From Fictibacillus arsenicus (GTDB lineage Bacteria > Bacillota > Bacilli > Bacillales > Fictibacillaceae): a DNA stretch of 64,000 nucleotides. Positions 63,241 through 64,000 of the stretch are shown here, in pieces (positions within the stretch are counted from its first letter, which is position 1; each line of letters starts with the position of its first letter). Both the position numbers and the translations under genes were made by a program. The stretch covers positions 3,906,001-3,970,000 of the forward strand of contig NZ_CP016761.1 in NCBI RefSeq assembly GCF_001642935.1, written 5' to 3'. The notes under the pieces are model-generated. The model was not told where the DNA came from. It searched no databases and saw only the letters and a program-made list of their open reading frames with translations.

Positions 63241-63266
63241 CTTCCCTTCAGAGACAGTTAACAAAC
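63241..63266 (-). promoter_or_regulatory. Sigma-B-type promoter of katE
   Basis: On the minus strand GTTTGT (63261-63266), a 14-base spacer and GGGAAG (63241-63246), near the GTTTAA-N12-14-GGGTAT consensus. It is 45 bases from the start. Confidence 0.65.
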
Positions 63267-63277
63267 TGAAATTTTCG

Positions 63278-63308
63278 CAAAAAAAACGCAGCTATAAGCT
63301 CAGCTGCG
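63278..63308 (-). terminator. Terminator of the ParR-like gene
   Basis: CGCAGCT and AGCTGCG pair, with T8 on the minus strand. Confidence 0.85.
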
Positions 63309-63315
63309 CCTTCCA

Positions 63316-63903
63316 TTACTTATTCATATGTGCTAGGAAATCTCCTAATAAATCTTCCATTTCTTTTTCAGGATCTTTTGGCTCCTCTTTTGGTTCGTCT
63401 TCCTCACGTTTAGCGTTATCCCAATCAAATTGACTTAAATCATCATCATCTAAATCATCAATTGTATCAAGATTAACTGTTTCATCATCATAAACATCTA
63501 AAGTAACCTCATCATTCTGCTCTTCTTCTTGGAGATATAAAGCTTGATCAATATCCGTAGAATTGCTGTTTAAGGCTGCGAGTAATGAAGAGGTTCTAAC
63601 AGGATTCGATATAAGCTGATACATAATATTGCCTAATAAGGCTTCAGAATGCTCATGCTTAAGCCAATCCCTTTGCATTTTACTAAGATTTTTTGGGAGC
63701 GGGATGGTGATTGTCTCTCTATCTTTTTGAATGGTTTGTCCAACACCCTGCATGACGAACTCTGAAATCCTGCTCGAAAAGTTGCGTCTTTCCGTCTCTT
63801 TAAGCTTTTGAAGCTGCTTTAAGACGTGATCAGGGGTATCAGAGGGTATACGAAAAGCAATCGTTTTGCCTCTGGTTATTTCATTGGCAGCTTTTTTATC
63901 CAT
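63316..63903 (-). CDS. ParR-like DNA segregation adaptor
   Basis: 195 residues. KGKTIAFRIPSDTPDHVLKQLQKLKETERRNFSSRISEFVMQGV (about 10-55) resembles the ribbon-helix-helix N-terminus of ParR proteins. The last 65 residues are very acidic (YDDETVNLDTIDDLDDDDLS, ending DLLGDFLAHMNK), like the ParM-binding tails of ParRs. It follows by 13 bases the tail of another gene cut by the window edge, possibly an actin-like ParM. The match is to form, not close sequence. Confidence 0.6.
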   Translation of the reverse strand: MDKKAANEITRGKTIAFRIPSDTPDHVLKQLQKLKETERRNFSSRISEFVMQGVGQTIQKDRETITIPLPKNLSKMQRDWLKHEHSEALLGNIMYQLISNPVRTSSLLAALNSNSTDIDQALYLQEEEQNDEVTLDVYDDETVNLDTIDDLDDDDLSQFDWDNAKREEDEPKEEPKDPEKEMEDLLGDFLAHMNK

Positions 63904-63916
63904 TTCATCACCCTAC

Positions 63917-64000
63917 TTAAGCTTTAACGGCTTTTTTCTCTTTGTCCTCACTCTTTTGGTCTTTCGTTGTTCTCTTAAGGTGATCAGAAATCAGCTTATA
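63917..64000 (-). CDS. C-terminal fragment of a gene running off the right edge
   Basis: The last 27 codons read in frame to a TAA at 63917-63919 (YKLISDHLKR, then a Lys-rich tail). The rest lies beyond the window. It is probably co-transcribed with the ParR-like gene. A ParM/StbA actin is expected from context but cannot be checked here. Confidence 0.65.
   Translation of the reverse strand, partial: YKLISDHLKRTTKDQKSEDKEKKAVKA

Overview
The window is a low-GC Gram-positive chromosome segment, most like the Bacillaceae (a Fictibacillus- or Bacillus-type genome). Supporting signs are strong AGGAGG ribosome binding sites, GTG and TTG starts, a single-chain GlyRS behind a T-box, a lia-type cell-envelope stress locus, an AdeR-ald pair, CcpA (cre)-like and sigma-B-like sites, and intergenic hairpin repeats. 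No rRNA, tRNA, prophage, insertion sequence or CRISPR array was seen. I read 63 genes: one is cut by the right edge, one is frameshifted and one carries a large internal deletion.

Layout. 0-7.1 kb: oligoendopeptidase, AdeR-like regulator and alanine dehydrogenase, then an alkaline phosphatase behind a clear four-repeat PhoP box, and a lipoprotein. 7.1-14.9 kb: a glycerol-phosphate island with an ABC importer without its ATPase (UgpB/A/E-like), a metallo-beta-lactamase-fold hydrolase and a HAD phosphatase, a large secreted lamin-tail/Fn3 protein, and a GlpP-type antiterminator. The importer operon and the secreted protein have nearly the same 5' leader, which looks like a GlpP-controlled terminator. 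15-26 kb: queuosine-precursor transporter under a preQ1 riboswitch, HD phosphohydrolase, secreted GlpQ, a Crp-type regulator, transporters, Nudix and GNAT enzymes, and a TetR/MFS pair with two matching operators. 26-34 kb: Xaa-Pro peptidase, glyQS with T-box, PfkB sugar kinase, stand-alone EIIA-Glc and a secreted M14 peptidase. 34-40 kb: aldo/keto reductase and a maltose-type operon (PTS IICB, MapP-like phosphatase, GH13 glucosidase) behind three LacI/cre-type palindromes. 40-49.5 kb: nucleotidyltransferase, fatty acid desaturase, frameshifted membrane protein, DEAD-box helicase and proC, dipeptidase, small proteins and a shrunken adenine deaminase. 49.5-53.2 kb: liaR, liaS, liaF, liaH and an lmo0954-like gene. 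53-64 kb: Nudix, glutathione peroxidase, YjiH-like protein, RluF, an Eis-like acetyltransferase, a saccharopine-dehydrogenase-like enzyme, a sigma-B-type catalase, and a ParR-like gene following the tail of another gene at the edge.

Two kinds of intergenic repeats stand out. Seven copies of a hairpin element of about 130-190 bp (core) lie between genes, and the paired arms at the tip differ between copies but stay paired. Separately, four intergenic loci carry five or six degenerate units phased at 21 bp (20-21 bp at one locus). Two of these loci share a core on opposite strands and two have unrelated cores. I do not recognise this second family.
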